24,611 nucleotides of DNA from Deltaproteobacteria bacterium (GCA_005879255.1 VBKY01000274.1:1-24611); one strand, 5' to 3'. Numbered from the stretch's first letter, positions 9,045-15,890 are shown. A program made the numbers and translations. The notes: generated from the letters alone by a model not told the origin.

Positions 9045-9490
9045 CGTTTGGATTGGCGCGCTCGCGTGAAGAACGCAAGGTCGGCAAATTTTTTCTTGAG
9101 CGGAGCGACCGCGCTTCAGCATGGCGCGGCTGTGGTGAAATTCCGCAAGGTGCAAATCAAGCCCCTATAGCCTGTGCCGACCGAGCGTTTAGAACGTGTT
9201 GACCCCCTATTTTCTTGAGTAATGACCGCCTACGGTAGCCCTATTTGGTTGACTTCGACAGTAGTAGATAAAAATAGCCAAAACCTGCCAACCCTGCTCG
9301 ATCTTATCAGCCGCTTCTGCGGTGTTCTCCAAACATCACAGAACAAATTTCGTAGGCTCGGTAATTTTTAGCGCTTCTTGCCGAATCTCCGTCGCACCAA
9401 ATCCCCGTAATGTTGGAATTAACTTATGGCATGGTTGCTGCTTTAGGTTCGCGCAGAAAAGCCACGGTGGCAAAAAACAAAGGAGAAAGT
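9045..9490. other. Gene-free spacer with promoter-like sequence
   Basis: About 450 bases without a credible coding region; short frames here lack ribosome sites or family features. A 6-bp stem (CCGCGC 9109-9114 with GCGCGG 9124-9129) lies after the ligase gene but has no T run, so it is not a convincing terminator. The right end carries the promoter-like sequence and ribosome site of the small secreted protein. The stretch around 9198-9262 has the look of mobile-element end sequence, but no transposase fragment could be recognised. Confidence 0.5.
9427..9442 (+). promoter_or_regulatory. Possible sigma-54 (-24/-12) promoter
   Basis: TGGCATG, four bases, then CTGCT gives GG and GC dinucleotides exactly ten bases apart, as in the sigma-54 consensus TGGCACG-N4-TTGCW, with two mismatches. 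Initiation would fall near 9453, about 38 bases before the ATG of the small secreted protein, which is a normal leader length. No activator-binding site was identified, so this is tentative. Confidence 0.35.
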
Positions 9491-9808
9491 ATGAAGATTT
9501 CGAAGCTACAAAGGATCGTGCCCGCACTCATTGTCATCGGCGCATTGGGACTGACGGCGTCTTCTGCTTTGGCCAAGCAAGAAGGCAAGACCAAAGTTAA
9601 GAACAGCGAAAAAACTACGACCAAGGAAAACTCGGGTCGTCAAGCTGGCGAGCTACCTTCCGGTCTGCAGAAATACACAGAGAAAAAAGGCCAGCTTCCA
9701 TCCGGGCTGCAAAAGAAGAAAGACGAAGACGGCCAATTGACGAAGGGACTTGAGAAGGGTGGCAAAAAACTTGAGTCGAGCGCAAAAAGCAATAAACCTT
9801 CCAAGTAA
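9491..9808 (+). CDS. Small secreted Lys-rich protein with three 14-residue repeats
   Basis: A 105-residue exported protein of unknown function. ATG 9491 is chosen over an upstream in-frame start because it follows AGGAGAAAGT directly and begins a clean signal peptide (hydrophobic 9-26, 'SSALA|KQ'). The mature chain is highly charged and low in complexity. Residues 53-94 form three consecutive 14-residue units: GELPSGLQKYTEKK, GQLPSGLQKKKDED and GQLTKGLEKGGKKL. The G-Q-L-P-x-G-L-x-K-K motif recurs in many small envelope proteins annotated only as hypothetical. It has its own promoter region and no close operon neighbour. A structural, cell-wall-binding or nucleic-acid-binding role is possible, but nothing in the sequence decides this. 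Confidence 0.75.
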   Translation: MKISKLQRIVPALIVIGALGLTASSALAKQEGKTKVKNSEKTTTKENSGRQAGELPSGLQKYTEKKGQLPSGLQKKKDEDGQLTKGLEKGGKKLESSAKSNKPSK

Positions 9809-9856
9809 ATATTTACGGGGGCAGTGACCAGTCGCGCTGTAAGCTTGATTGGCTGA

Positions 9857-9882
9857 CGGCAAAACGCCGCCCTGCTCTTTTT
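9857..9882 (+). terminator. Weak terminator-like hairpin
   Basis: CGGC, loop AAAAC, GCCG, followed after a short gap by CTTTTT. The stem is only about four base pairs and the T run is displaced, so it would be weak. It lies about 50 bases after the stop of the small secreted protein, where a terminator is expected. Confidence 0.25.
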
Positions 9883-9936
9883 GGTACGACGCATGCGTTT
9901 TACTGCGCGAATACTTTATGCGGGAGCGTCACCTTT

Positions 9937-10110
9937 ATGACGTTTAACTGGATGCCATTCAAAAGGCTTTATCACTCGGTGACGCACGTTCGCAGCGTTT
10001 GCTATTCTGCTTTTGGCTCACCCGGTTTAGGAATTACCTGGTCGCTCGTGACTTTGTTAAGTGGACTGATTTACCTCATCTACGATGAGCGCAAGCGGCG
10101 CAATTTCTAA
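9937..10110 (+). CDS. Possible small single-pass membrane protein (57 aa)
   Basis: A short frame of 57 codons from ATG 9937 to TAA 10108-10110. It has GGGAG at 9922-9926, ten bases before the start. The predicted peptide has a polar N-terminal half, then one hydrophobic segment (about residues 32-50, 'GLGITWSLVTLLSGLIYLIY') followed by the basic tail 'DERKRRNF'. This is the pattern of a single membrane helix with a cytoplasmic positive end. No family is recognised. It could be a chance frame; the well-placed ribosome site and the clear helix-plus-basic-tail layout are the only arguments for it. Confidence 0.4.
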   Translation: MTFNWMPFKRLYHSVTHVRSVCYSAFGSPGLGITWSLVTLLSGLIYLIYDERKRRNF

Positions 10111-10207
10111 CCGGAGCGCCAAAAGCGCGCTGTTAAACTTGGAAATAGTTGTGAGGCCGCAAAAGAAGGATAATGACGGATTCAGCATCTACGATACCGA
10201 GATTGTC

Positions 10208-10581
10208 TTACGGGTTTTCCGAATGGTCGTTGTGATTCAAACATTCACGAACGATGACCAATTGATCTTCCCTTATGGGTTCGGCCACCTGCTCCAACCA
10301 CTGGCGTTCGTTTCGTCATCCACCGGACGCGGATCCGCCAGCTGTCGCCTTCGCAAACTCGACCACAACCATTCTCCCGCTGTGCTCGTCAAGCCGGTAC
10401 CGACCGGATTTTGAAAAACGTAACGCACCACGGTTATTAAATGTTCATCACGCTGCACCGGAAAACTCTTAAAGCGACCTTGCCAAATATGGCCGCCGCC
10501 ACCGTAGTACTGATGATAACGACGAACATGGCTCGTCAGTAGCCTCTGTATGCTCTGTTGTCCTCTAGGAATTCTCGGCAC
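10208..10581 (-). pseudogene. REP-associated tyrosine transposase (RAYT, Y1_Tnp) remnant
   Basis: Remnant of an IS200-like RAYT, a Y1-type HUH transposase that moves REP-like hairpins. Read on the minus strand it contains 'RRYHQYYGGGGHIWQGRFKSFP', split here at the variable G run, then 'HLITVVRYVFQNPV' and 'EWLWSSLRRR', all highly typical of the family's C-terminal half. The Tyr in 'RYVFQNP' occupies the position usually taken as the nucleophile. The N-terminal part with the HUH motif is missing. The fragment opens with 'VPRIPRG', like a normal RAYT N-terminus, joined directly to the later region, which suggests an internal deletion of about 100 residues. Near 10268 a frameshift follows 'WPNP', and the family-like tail 'EDQLVIVRECL' continues in another frame to 10208. 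It is not functional. Confidence 0.8.
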
Positions 10582-10634
10582 GAAGCGCTTCTAACATACG
10601 ACCGGTCGACCTCACAACGGAAGGAAAAGTAGCC

Positions 10635-10668
10635 TGTCCCCCTTTCCTGCTTGTCCCCCTTTCCTGCT
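10635..10668 (+). repeat. Tandem 17-bp duplication beside the RAYT remnant
   Basis: Two perfect, adjacent copies of TGTCCCCCTTTCCTGCT (10635-10651 and 10652-10668). The repeat lies about 50 bases outside the RAYT remnant on its 5' side. RAYT genes are commonly flanked by short C-rich repeats that serve as their targets, so this is probably part of the original element's flank. Confidence 0.7.
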
Positions 10669-10742
10669 CCTTGATTTTTCTTCCTTATTCCTTCCCTCGC
10701 ACCCCACATAACCACGTTGACGCAACAGTAGCTGGAATTACT

Positions 10743-10771
10743 TTGACAGTGATTCACTATTCTCATATTCT
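10743..10771 (+). promoter_or_regulatory. Sigma-70-type promoter for the binding-protein gene
   Basis: A perfect -35 box TTGACA (10743-10748), a 17-base spacer and TATTCT (10766-10771, four of six matches to the -10 consensus). Transcription would begin near 10778, leaving a leader of about 90 bases before ATG 10867. It is correctly oriented for the downstream gene. Confidence 0.5.
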
Positions 10772-10866
10772 GCGAGGAAGATATTCCACTTAGATAACAA
10801 CGTCCGCCAATTTTCCGTTTGCCAATTTCCGACTCGCAGATCGTGTCGCAGAGGAGCTTGGAAAAT

Positions 10867-11994
10867 ATGTTACCTACCCTCTCCACAACTGTCACCGTGT
10901 TGTTCTTTCTGGGCTCGTCGCTATTCGCTGCGCCGGGATTCGCTGCCTCGGTAACCGCTGCCACTCTCCAGAAGGCGAAGCAAGCGGCTGATGCCAAGGG
11001 TTATGCCTTCATCGCGAGCCATGACGAAATCCTTGCCAACGCCAAGAAAGAGGGCAAACTCCGCGTCCAAAGCTCATTGGACCCGAATACGTTCAAGCCC
11101 CTCATGAATTCTTTCAAAAAAAAATACCCCTTCGCGGATATTGAAATCCAGGAGATGACGGGCACAGACACGGCCCAACGCTTTCTCTTGGAGCTCAAGG
11201 CGGGAACGGTCAAGGAATGGGATACGTTACATCTCCCGGAAGATTTTTATACCGACTACGCGCCGTATGCGAAGAAATTGGATGTCTTAGGTATGGCTGA
11301 GCACGGAGTCTTGAAGATTAACCCCAAAATGGTCGATCCCGAATACCGCAGCGTGGTGAGCATCGGCTCCGGCATCTGCTCCATCGCATACAACAAGAAA
11401 CAGCTTGCCGCCGACAAGGTCCCGAATAAGTGGGAAGACTTCTTGAAGCCGGAGTTCAAGGGACGAAAGATGCTTGTCGATATCCGGCCCTACTGCGTCG
11501 CCGCTCTCGTGCCCGCCATGGGTGAAGAGTGGGTCAAAAACTATGCCCGTAAGATCAAGGAACAGGAACCCATCTGGGTTCGAGGCCAGACACGCGCCAT
11601 GAGCGGGATCATTGCCGGCGAATATGATCTCCATCAAATGACGCAATACCATTCCTGCATGCGCGCCGCCGCAAAGGACGTCACCAAATCCCTCGGCTGC
11701 AAGATCATTGAACCCGTACCGGCAAAAGTCCAGGACGTTGAGGGAGTTCTGCAATCCGCCCCAAACCCCTCTCGCGCGCTACTGTTTATCGAGCACTCGG
11801 CCAGTCCTGAGGCGCAAAAAATGATCGATGAATTCAACCCCTTGAAGTCAAATGTCTTTGCTGACGGCGAGATCGCCAAATTGCTCAAGGGAAAAAAAGT
11901 TTCGCTGAACGATTTTCGCACCTACCACAAGTCACCCGAATGGATAAAGATGATCGTGGAAGCATACGGCTTTCCCAAGGCCGACGTCAGGTAG
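10867..11994 (+). CDS. Extracellular solute-binding protein (orphan, paralogue 2)
   Basis: Periplasmic solute-binding protein of 375 residues. An in-frame TTG lies 48 bases upstream, but ATG 10867 is preferred: GAGGAG (10851-10856) sits 10 bases before it and the signal peptide then starts properly ('TVLFFLGSSLFAAPGFAAS'). It shares with 3955-5055 the blocks 'ASHDEILANAKKEGKL', 'SLDPNTFKPLMNSFKKKYPF', 'TGTDTAQRFLLELKAG', 'WEDFLKPEFKGRKMLVDIRP', 'IIEPVPAKV' and the ending 'YGFPKA'. No membrane or ATPase gene is attached. It stands alone between the RAYT remnant and a repeat-rich spacer, with its own promoter. The ligand is unknown. It may plug into a permease encoded elsewhere, or act as a sensor or scavenger. 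Confidence 0.9.
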   Translation: MLPTLSTTVTVLFFLGSSLFAAPGFAASVTAATLQKAKQAADAKGYAFIASHDEILANAKKEGKLRVQSSLDPNTFKPLMNSFKKKYPFADIEIQEMTGTDTAQRFLLELKAGTVKEWDTLHLPEDFYTDYAPYAKKLDVLGMAEHGVLKINPKMVDPEYRSVVSIGSGICSIAYNKKQLAADKVPNKWEDFLKPEFKGRKMLVDIRPYCVAALVPAMGEEWVKNYARKIKEQEPIWVRGQTRAMSGIIAGEYDLHQMTQYHSCMRAAAKDVTKSLGCKIIEPVPAKVQDVEGVLQSAPNPSRALLFIEHSASPEAQKMIDEFNPLKSNVFADGEIAKLLKGKKVSLNDFRTYHKSPEWIKMIVEAYGFPKADVR

Positions 11995-12190
11995 CGGCAA
12001 CTGTCATCGACATAGGCGTTTAAATGGTTCCAGTCGTTCCAAACGTTCAAGACGTTCCGGTCGTTCAACATTAGTGAGCGGCTGAGACATGTTGAGCACG
12101 CAGGTTTAAGGTTATCGGCAGCCCCGGCTTCTAATTGTCAACAAGACCCCTTTTGACCTCCGGACTGTAAAGATCTTCCAAGGTTCCAAG

Positions 12191-12482
12191 TTCAATGTTC
12201 AAGGTTAAATTCAACAACGGAAAACTTAGAACGTCGAGAAAGCTGTTCGCGTTTCGTTTAGATGCAAAGTTTAGGACCGTTACCGATCCATTGAACTCAG
12301 ACACGATCACGGAACACGAACACGGCTGTCAAACGGTTGAACGACTGGAACGAAGCGATGGAACCTCTGGAACGATTGGAACGTCTGAAACCAGTCGACT
12401 CATATACGTCTTGAACTTTTGAACCGCCGCTTGCCGGCGAACGTCTTGAACAATTCTTGAACTTTGAACCTTGAACATTGAA
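12191..12482. mobile_element. MITE-like segment with perfect 16-bp terminal inverted repeats
   Basis: TTCAATGTTCAAGGTT at 12191-12206 is the exact reverse complement of AACCTTGAACATTGAA at 12467-12482. The 292-base segment between them contains repeat copy A and no gene. A non-coding segment bounded by inverted repeats resembles a miniature inverted-repeat element. However, the other copies in the window lack the right-hand repeat and no target-site duplication is obvious, so the mobile nature is unproven. Confidence 0.4.
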
Positions 12483-12484
12483 CT

Positions 12485-12509
12485 GCCGCTTGATCCCCAA
12501 TCAAGCGGC
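12485..12509 (+). promoter_or_regulatory. Perfect 10-bp hairpin just before the selenoprotein ribosome site
   Basis: GCCGCTTGAT (12485-12494), loop CCCCA, ATCAAGCGGC (12500-12509) form a perfect 10-bp stem. It ends only 5 bases before the AGGAGGGGA ribosome site (12515-12523) of the gene at 12525. No T run follows, so it is not a classical terminator. It could shape translation or protect the mRNA 5' end, or it may be the outer end of the neighbouring repeat element. Confidence 0.5.
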
Positions 12510-12524
12510 GAATCAGGAGGGGAA

Positions 12525-14201
12525 ATGGCCGAACTCGAAGTGTTGAATCCGGTAGCTGAGGTACGCGGCGACCTTAAACGTCAACCGGTAAGCCCGCGAC
12601 TAGCCGGCCTGGAGGAGAAAACCCTGGGATTGCTGTGGTCCGGTACGACCAATGGTGATGTGGCGTTGCGCCGCGTCGAAGAGCACCTGCAGGCGCGATT
12701 TCCGAAAACGCGCACGAAGTTTTACCGCGGCGAGCATCCTTTTGCGGAGGGCTTGCTGCGCGAGGTTGCGGAGACATGCGATGGTGTAGTGATCGCGACT
12801 GCGGATTGAGGCGCGTGCAGCTCGTGGAGTATCCACGGGGCAGTACAACTTGAACAGTTAGGGCGGCCGGCCGTTACTATCGTATCCGGACGATTGGAGG
12901 GCGACGCCGTCGAAAGCGCTCGTGTGTTCGGCATGCCGGACCTGCAGTACGTGGTGGTGCCCTGGATCTACCGTAATCTCGACGCCGCGCGCGTGCTGGA
13001 GCAGACCGACGGAGTGTTCGACGACGTCGTGCGCGAGCTAACCTCGCTCAGACCGATAACCGATCGGCGTGTCGACGGAGCGGATCGGGAGCGATTCAAG
13101 GGGTCCGATCAGCTGGATGCGCTCGAGCGCATGAACGAGGCGTTTCTCGGCCGGGATTGGGGCGATGGTTTCCCGCTGCTTCCTCCGACCGCCGAGGCGG
13201 TCGAGCGGCTTCTGACGGGGACCTGCTTGCCGCCTGATTGTGTGCTGTGCGACGTGGCGCCGGGGTGGGGACTCGCCACCGTCGAGAAGATAGCTATCAA
13301 CGCCGCTATGGCCGGAGCCAAACCGGAACAGCTGCCGGTCATCTTGGCGGCGCTAAAGGCGCTCGCCAAGCTCGATCCGGAGATGGCGCGTTTCTTTCTC
13401 ATGTCGACCGGGTCGCACGCCTCACTCCTGCTAGTGAATGGGCCCATCGCCAAGGAGATCGGCATCAATGCGCGGGCGGCCATGGGACCCGGTCGTGATA
13501 ATCAAGTCAACCTGATCATCGGGCGCTCGTATACGCTGTGCCTAAAGAATATTGGCCACTGGTATCCGGGGCTAATGGACATGGACACTTTGGGCTCGGT
13601 GCGCAAATTCACCGTATGCGTGGCGGAGAACGAAGAAGCAAGCCCGTGGGAGCCTTTTCACGTCGAGAAAGGGTATCGAAAAGAGGAGAGCGTGCTAACG
13701 CTCATGGGAACCCGAGGGGAAATCGATGTGCCGGACCAAGGCAATACGACCCCCGAGGCGCTGCTCAAGAACATAGCTTTCAACTGTACCTTCGGCCAGA
13801 AGGACTTGCGGCATGCCGCCGACCCCGAGATCGGACGCAGAATCATCCTGATGGTGCCGCCCGATCCCGCGCGGATCATTGGCGAAGGCGGGATCAGCAA
13901 GTCAGGAGCAAAGGAGTTCATCCATTTCCATGCGCGCAAGTCGTTGCTTCACACGCTGGCCTACGTGCCGATGCACAGCACCGAAGGCGATCTGCGTTGG
14001 CTGCCGCGACAATGGCATTGGCTCCGCGATCTTTCGGATAAGGAATTGGACAATATCGTCGAGCCGGTGGTGGAACGTGCCGACCGATACGATCTGCTCT
14101 GTGTAGGGGCGGATCGGGCGAAGTTCCAGATTATGCCCGCTGGTCCGTTCACTCCATCGAGCGAGAACATCGATCAGTACCGCGCCGGCTCTCGCCAATG
14201 A
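12525..14201 (+). CDS. UGSC family selenoprotein fused to a C-terminal 'DGFPLLPPT' domain
   Basis: One gene of 558 residues, read through an in-frame UGA at 12807-12809 as selenocysteine 95. ATG 12525 follows AGGAGGGG. The N-terminal domain (about 1-185) matches the UGSC family: 'LNPVAEVRGD', 'LGLLWSGTTNGDVALRRVEEHL', 'CDGVVIATAD-U-GAC-SSWSIHGAVQLEQLG' (split by the motif), 'RPAVTIVSG' and 'GMPDLQYVVVPW'. U95-G-A-C98 replaces the usual U-G-S-C. From about residue 205 a second conserved region follows: 'WGDGFPLLPPTAEAVE', 'GLATVEKIAINAAMAGAKPE', 'NGPIAKEIGINARAAMGPG' and 'FCVAEN'-like 'VCVAENEEASPWEPFHVE'. I know this region as a conserved companion of UGSC proteins without an assigned reaction. 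The frame is continuous for 28 codons between the UGA and the next frame opening at 12894, with no other stop. The U-x-x-C pair suggests a redox role. A receptor gene follows 26 bases downstream. Confidence 0.85.
12816..12842 (+). promoter_or_regulatory. Bacterial SECIS-like hairpin after the UGA codon
   Basis: Immediately downstream of the UGA (12807-12809), CTCGTGGA (12821-12828) pairs with TCCACGGG (12832-12839) as an 8-bp stem including one G-U pair, closing a GTA loop. A two-base bulge and TGC/GCA (12816-12818 with 12840-12842) extend it. The loop starts 19 bases after the UGA and has G first. This agrees with the known bacterial SECIS pattern (apical loop about 16-37 bases after UGA, G among the first loop positions). 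It would recruit SelB with selenocysteyl-tRNA. Confidence 0.7.
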
Positions 14202-14227
14202 GCTCGTTCAACCTGGAGTAACCACGC

Positions 14228-15361
14228 ATGAAGAGAAAACACCCGGCATTACGGCTCGTGATGACTTCACTATGGTGCGCGTCTTTGGTCGGCGCGCTCA
14301 TCCCGAACCAAGCATTGCCGCAGGCTCCCTATTACGAAGGCAAGACCATCAAAGCTATCGTCGGCCAGGCGCCAGGCGGGTTGGGAGCTAATCGGGTTAA
14401 AGCCATTGTCCCCTTCCTGCAGAAATATATCCCGGGAAAGCCCCACATTGTGATTGAATATATGGAAGGGGCGGGCGGCCAAAAAGCCGCGAACTATGTG
14501 CACAAGACAGCTCGTCCGGACGGACTGACCATCGCTTTTTGGTCGGCCGGCGCGGTGCCGGCAGCTGTTCTTGGGCAACTGGGAGTTCTCTATGATCTTG
14601 ACGAAGCCATTTTTCTAGGAGCGCACCAGACCGGTCGCAGCACGGTTTTCTTTACGCGCAAAGAAGTCGGCCTGGATAATCTAGAAAAGTTGCGCTCGGC
14701 CTCGGGCCTGCGCATCGGCGCCCAGTCGGTGGGACACGGCACTTACTATGTCGCGCGACTCTTCGCGTTTGTTTTCGGTCTCAAGGAGCCAAGGTGGGTT
14801 ACGGGATACAGCGGCCCTGAATCGGATGTCGCCATTTTGAACGGTGAGGTTGACGGCCGCGGTTCTGCTGTGGATCAGATCATCGCTTCGCGACCTGACT
14901 GGGTGGAAAAAGGTCTTATGCACTTCCATGCGATTTACGAAGTTCCCAAGGGACAAAAGCATCCTCACCCTCGCTTCGGCCAGCTCCCCGAATTTAGCGC
15001 CTTTGCCAAATCTGACAGAGAGCGAAAGGTCTTGGACTTATACCGAGCCACGCAAAGCGCTTCCCACCCTATCGTCTTGCCGCCAAAGACACCGAAGGAA
15101 ACGGTGCAGATTTTGCGCGAAGCGGTCGGCAAGACATTTGAAGATCCCCAATTCCTCAAGGAATATGAAAAGCTTACGGGAGAGGAATCCCGGCCGGTAA
15201 AAGGAGAAATCCTCGAGCGGGAGATCAAAGCCATAGCCGGCCAACGGGAGATTGGCGATTTGCTCAAAAGAATTGGTGCTCCCGGATGCTTTACCCGCGC
15301 GCCAGTAAGTGAGAACGATGTTTCGGATGACGCTTTGCCGAGCGCGAGAACCCTTCGTTGA
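14228..15361 (+). CDS. TTT-family (TctC/Bug-type) solute receptor
   Basis: Periplasmic receptor of 377 residues of the tripartite tricarboxylate transporter type. The start ATG 14228 has GGAG about 8 bases upstream. The signal peptide ends near 'ALPQ', and the mature protein opens 'APYYEGKTIKAIVGQAPGG', the ligand-cleft hallmark. Further blocks are 'VIEYMEGAGGQKAANYV', 'ARPDGLTIAF', 'GLRIGAQSVGHGTYYVA' and 'LPPKTPKETVQILREAVGKTFEDP'. A paralogue at 2873-3924 is frameshifted. No TctA/TctB membrane subunits are present. It lies 26 bases after the selenoprotein gene and 21 bases before the NifU-like gene, which makes a three-gene transcription unit likely. The C-terminal 25 residues or so after 'RIGAPG' look poorly conserved. 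The ligand, by family, would be a carboxylate or small polar compound, possibly delivered for the pathway of the selenoprotein; this last point is inference. Confidence 0.9.
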   Translation: MKRKHPALRLVMTSLWCASLVGALIPNQALPQAPYYEGKTIKAIVGQAPGGLGANRVKAIVPFLQKYIPGKPHIVIEYMEGAGGQKAANYVHKTARPDGLTIAFWSAGAVPAAVLGQLGVLYDLDEAIFLGAHQTGRSTVFFTRKEVGLDNLEKLRSASGLRIGAQSVGHGTYYVARLFAFVFGLKEPRWVTGYSGPESDVAILNGEVDGRGSAVDQIIASRPDWVEKGLMHFHAIYEVPKGQKHPHPRFGQLPEFSAFAKSDRERKVLDLYRATQSASHPIVLPPKTPKETVQILREAVGKTFEDPQFLKEYEKLTGEESRPVKGEILEREIKAIAGQREIGDLLKRIGAPGCFTRAPVSENDVSDDALPSARTLR

Positions 15362-15382
15362 ATTCTTTATCTGAGAGACGCA

Positions 15383-15628
15383 GTGATAGACCACATTGAA
15401 CGGGCACTCGAGCCGATTCGCAATTCACTTCAGGCCGACGGTTTCGATCTGCAGGTGGAGGGCTTTGAAAACGGCGTAGTCTTCTTGATCGTTTCGGCCG
15501 GGCCGGAAGCCTGCCACGACTGCTTGCTGCCGCAAGAACATCTGCAGTTGAGACTCGAAGATAGACTCAAGGGAATCGCTCGCGTCGTCCGGTTGCATTA
15601 TCCTGAAATCACCAAGCCGTCGCACTAG
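15383..15628 (+). CDS. Small NifU-like (C-terminal domain) CxxC protein
   Basis: An 81-residue protein resembling the NifU C-terminal scaffold domain, which holds a transient Fe-S cluster between subunits through a CxxC pair. The pattern is present: 'IERALEPIRNSLQADGFDLQVEGFENGV' as the alpha/beta start (long motif at residues 5-31), then 'AGPEACHDCLLPQEHL' with Cys44 and Cys47, then 'LEDRLKGIARVVRLHYPE'. Canonical NifU has C-x-x-C followed by a Ser/Thr-rich turn, and here 'LLPQEHL' takes that place, so the ligand set may be specialised. The start is GTG 15383 with GAGAG upstream. It directly follows the receptor gene (21 bases) and closes the selenoprotein unit. It may supply a cluster or thiol chemistry to that selenoprotein. 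Confidence 0.7.
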   Translation: MIDHIERALEPIRNSLQADGFDLQVEGFENGVVFLIVSAGPEACHDCLLPQEHLQLRLEDRLKGIARVVRLHYPEITKPSH

Positions 15629-15640
15629 CGCTGTAAAATT

Positions 15641-15877
15641 TGTTCAAGGTTCAAGGTTGGAATCCGCGACGCGGAGCACTAGGAAATCGAAAAAGGTCTT
15701 CGTGTTTCGTTTAGACGCAAAGTCTGGGGCGTTACCGATCCGGTTGGACAACTGGAACGGAACGGAGCGAAGCGATGGAACGACTGGAACTATTGGAACG
15801 CTCAGTAACGTTAAACGATTTGAACGAAGCGAAGCGATTGAACGGCTGGAACGATTTGAACACATTCGTTCATTTAG
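15641..15877 (+). repeat. Dispersed GAAC-rich repeat, copy B
   Basis: Starts with TTCAAGGTTCAAGGTTGG, includes a 'TTCGTGTTTCGTTTAGACG' core, 'GCGTTACCGATCC', then a run of TGGAACGAC-like 9-base units, and ends 'TTTGAACACATTCGTTCATT'. It fills nearly the whole gap between the NifU-like gene and the next binding-protein gene, ending 14 bases before the start codon at 15891. The core, the units and the tail occur again in copy C (21519-21743) and partly in copy A (12181-12390). Confidence 0.8.
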
Positions 15878-15890
15878 TCCGAGGTAGGTG

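Larger units (their letters stand above)
11995..12524. repeat. Repeat-rich spacer with composite GAAC-repeat element (copy A)
   Basis: A 530-base spacer made mostly of a dispersed repeat. An inverted tail piece lies at 12018-12072 (GTTCC/GTTCA units). A direct copy runs from about 12181 to 12390 with the shared core 'AAGCTGTTCGCGTTTCGTTT' (12240-12259) and then GAACG-type units spaced about 9 bases apart. An inverted head piece ends at 12482. The same core and GAACG units recur at 15641-15877 and 21519-21743. Short frames across it translate into low-complexity 'LERSDGTSGTIGT'-like peptides and are judged not to be genes. Confidence 0.75.

Noticed and set aside
9198..9262. Insertion-sequence end in the 9.2 kb spacer
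   Set aside because: The sequence looks element-like, but no transposase fragment or inverted repeat partner could be found, so it is not listed as an element.
10085..10414. + strand frame over the RAYT region
   Set aside because: It lies antisense to the RAYT remnant, whose family motifs are unmistakable, and has no ribosome site or recognisable domain.
12195..12422. Short coding frame across repeat copy A, and similar frames in copies B and C
   Set aside because: The peptides only translate the repeat units (LERSDGT-like), differ between copies in frame and ends, and have no ribosome sites.
15750..15870. CRISPR array suggested by short regular repeats
   Set aside because: Units are about 9 bases long without unique spacers, and no cas genes are present.
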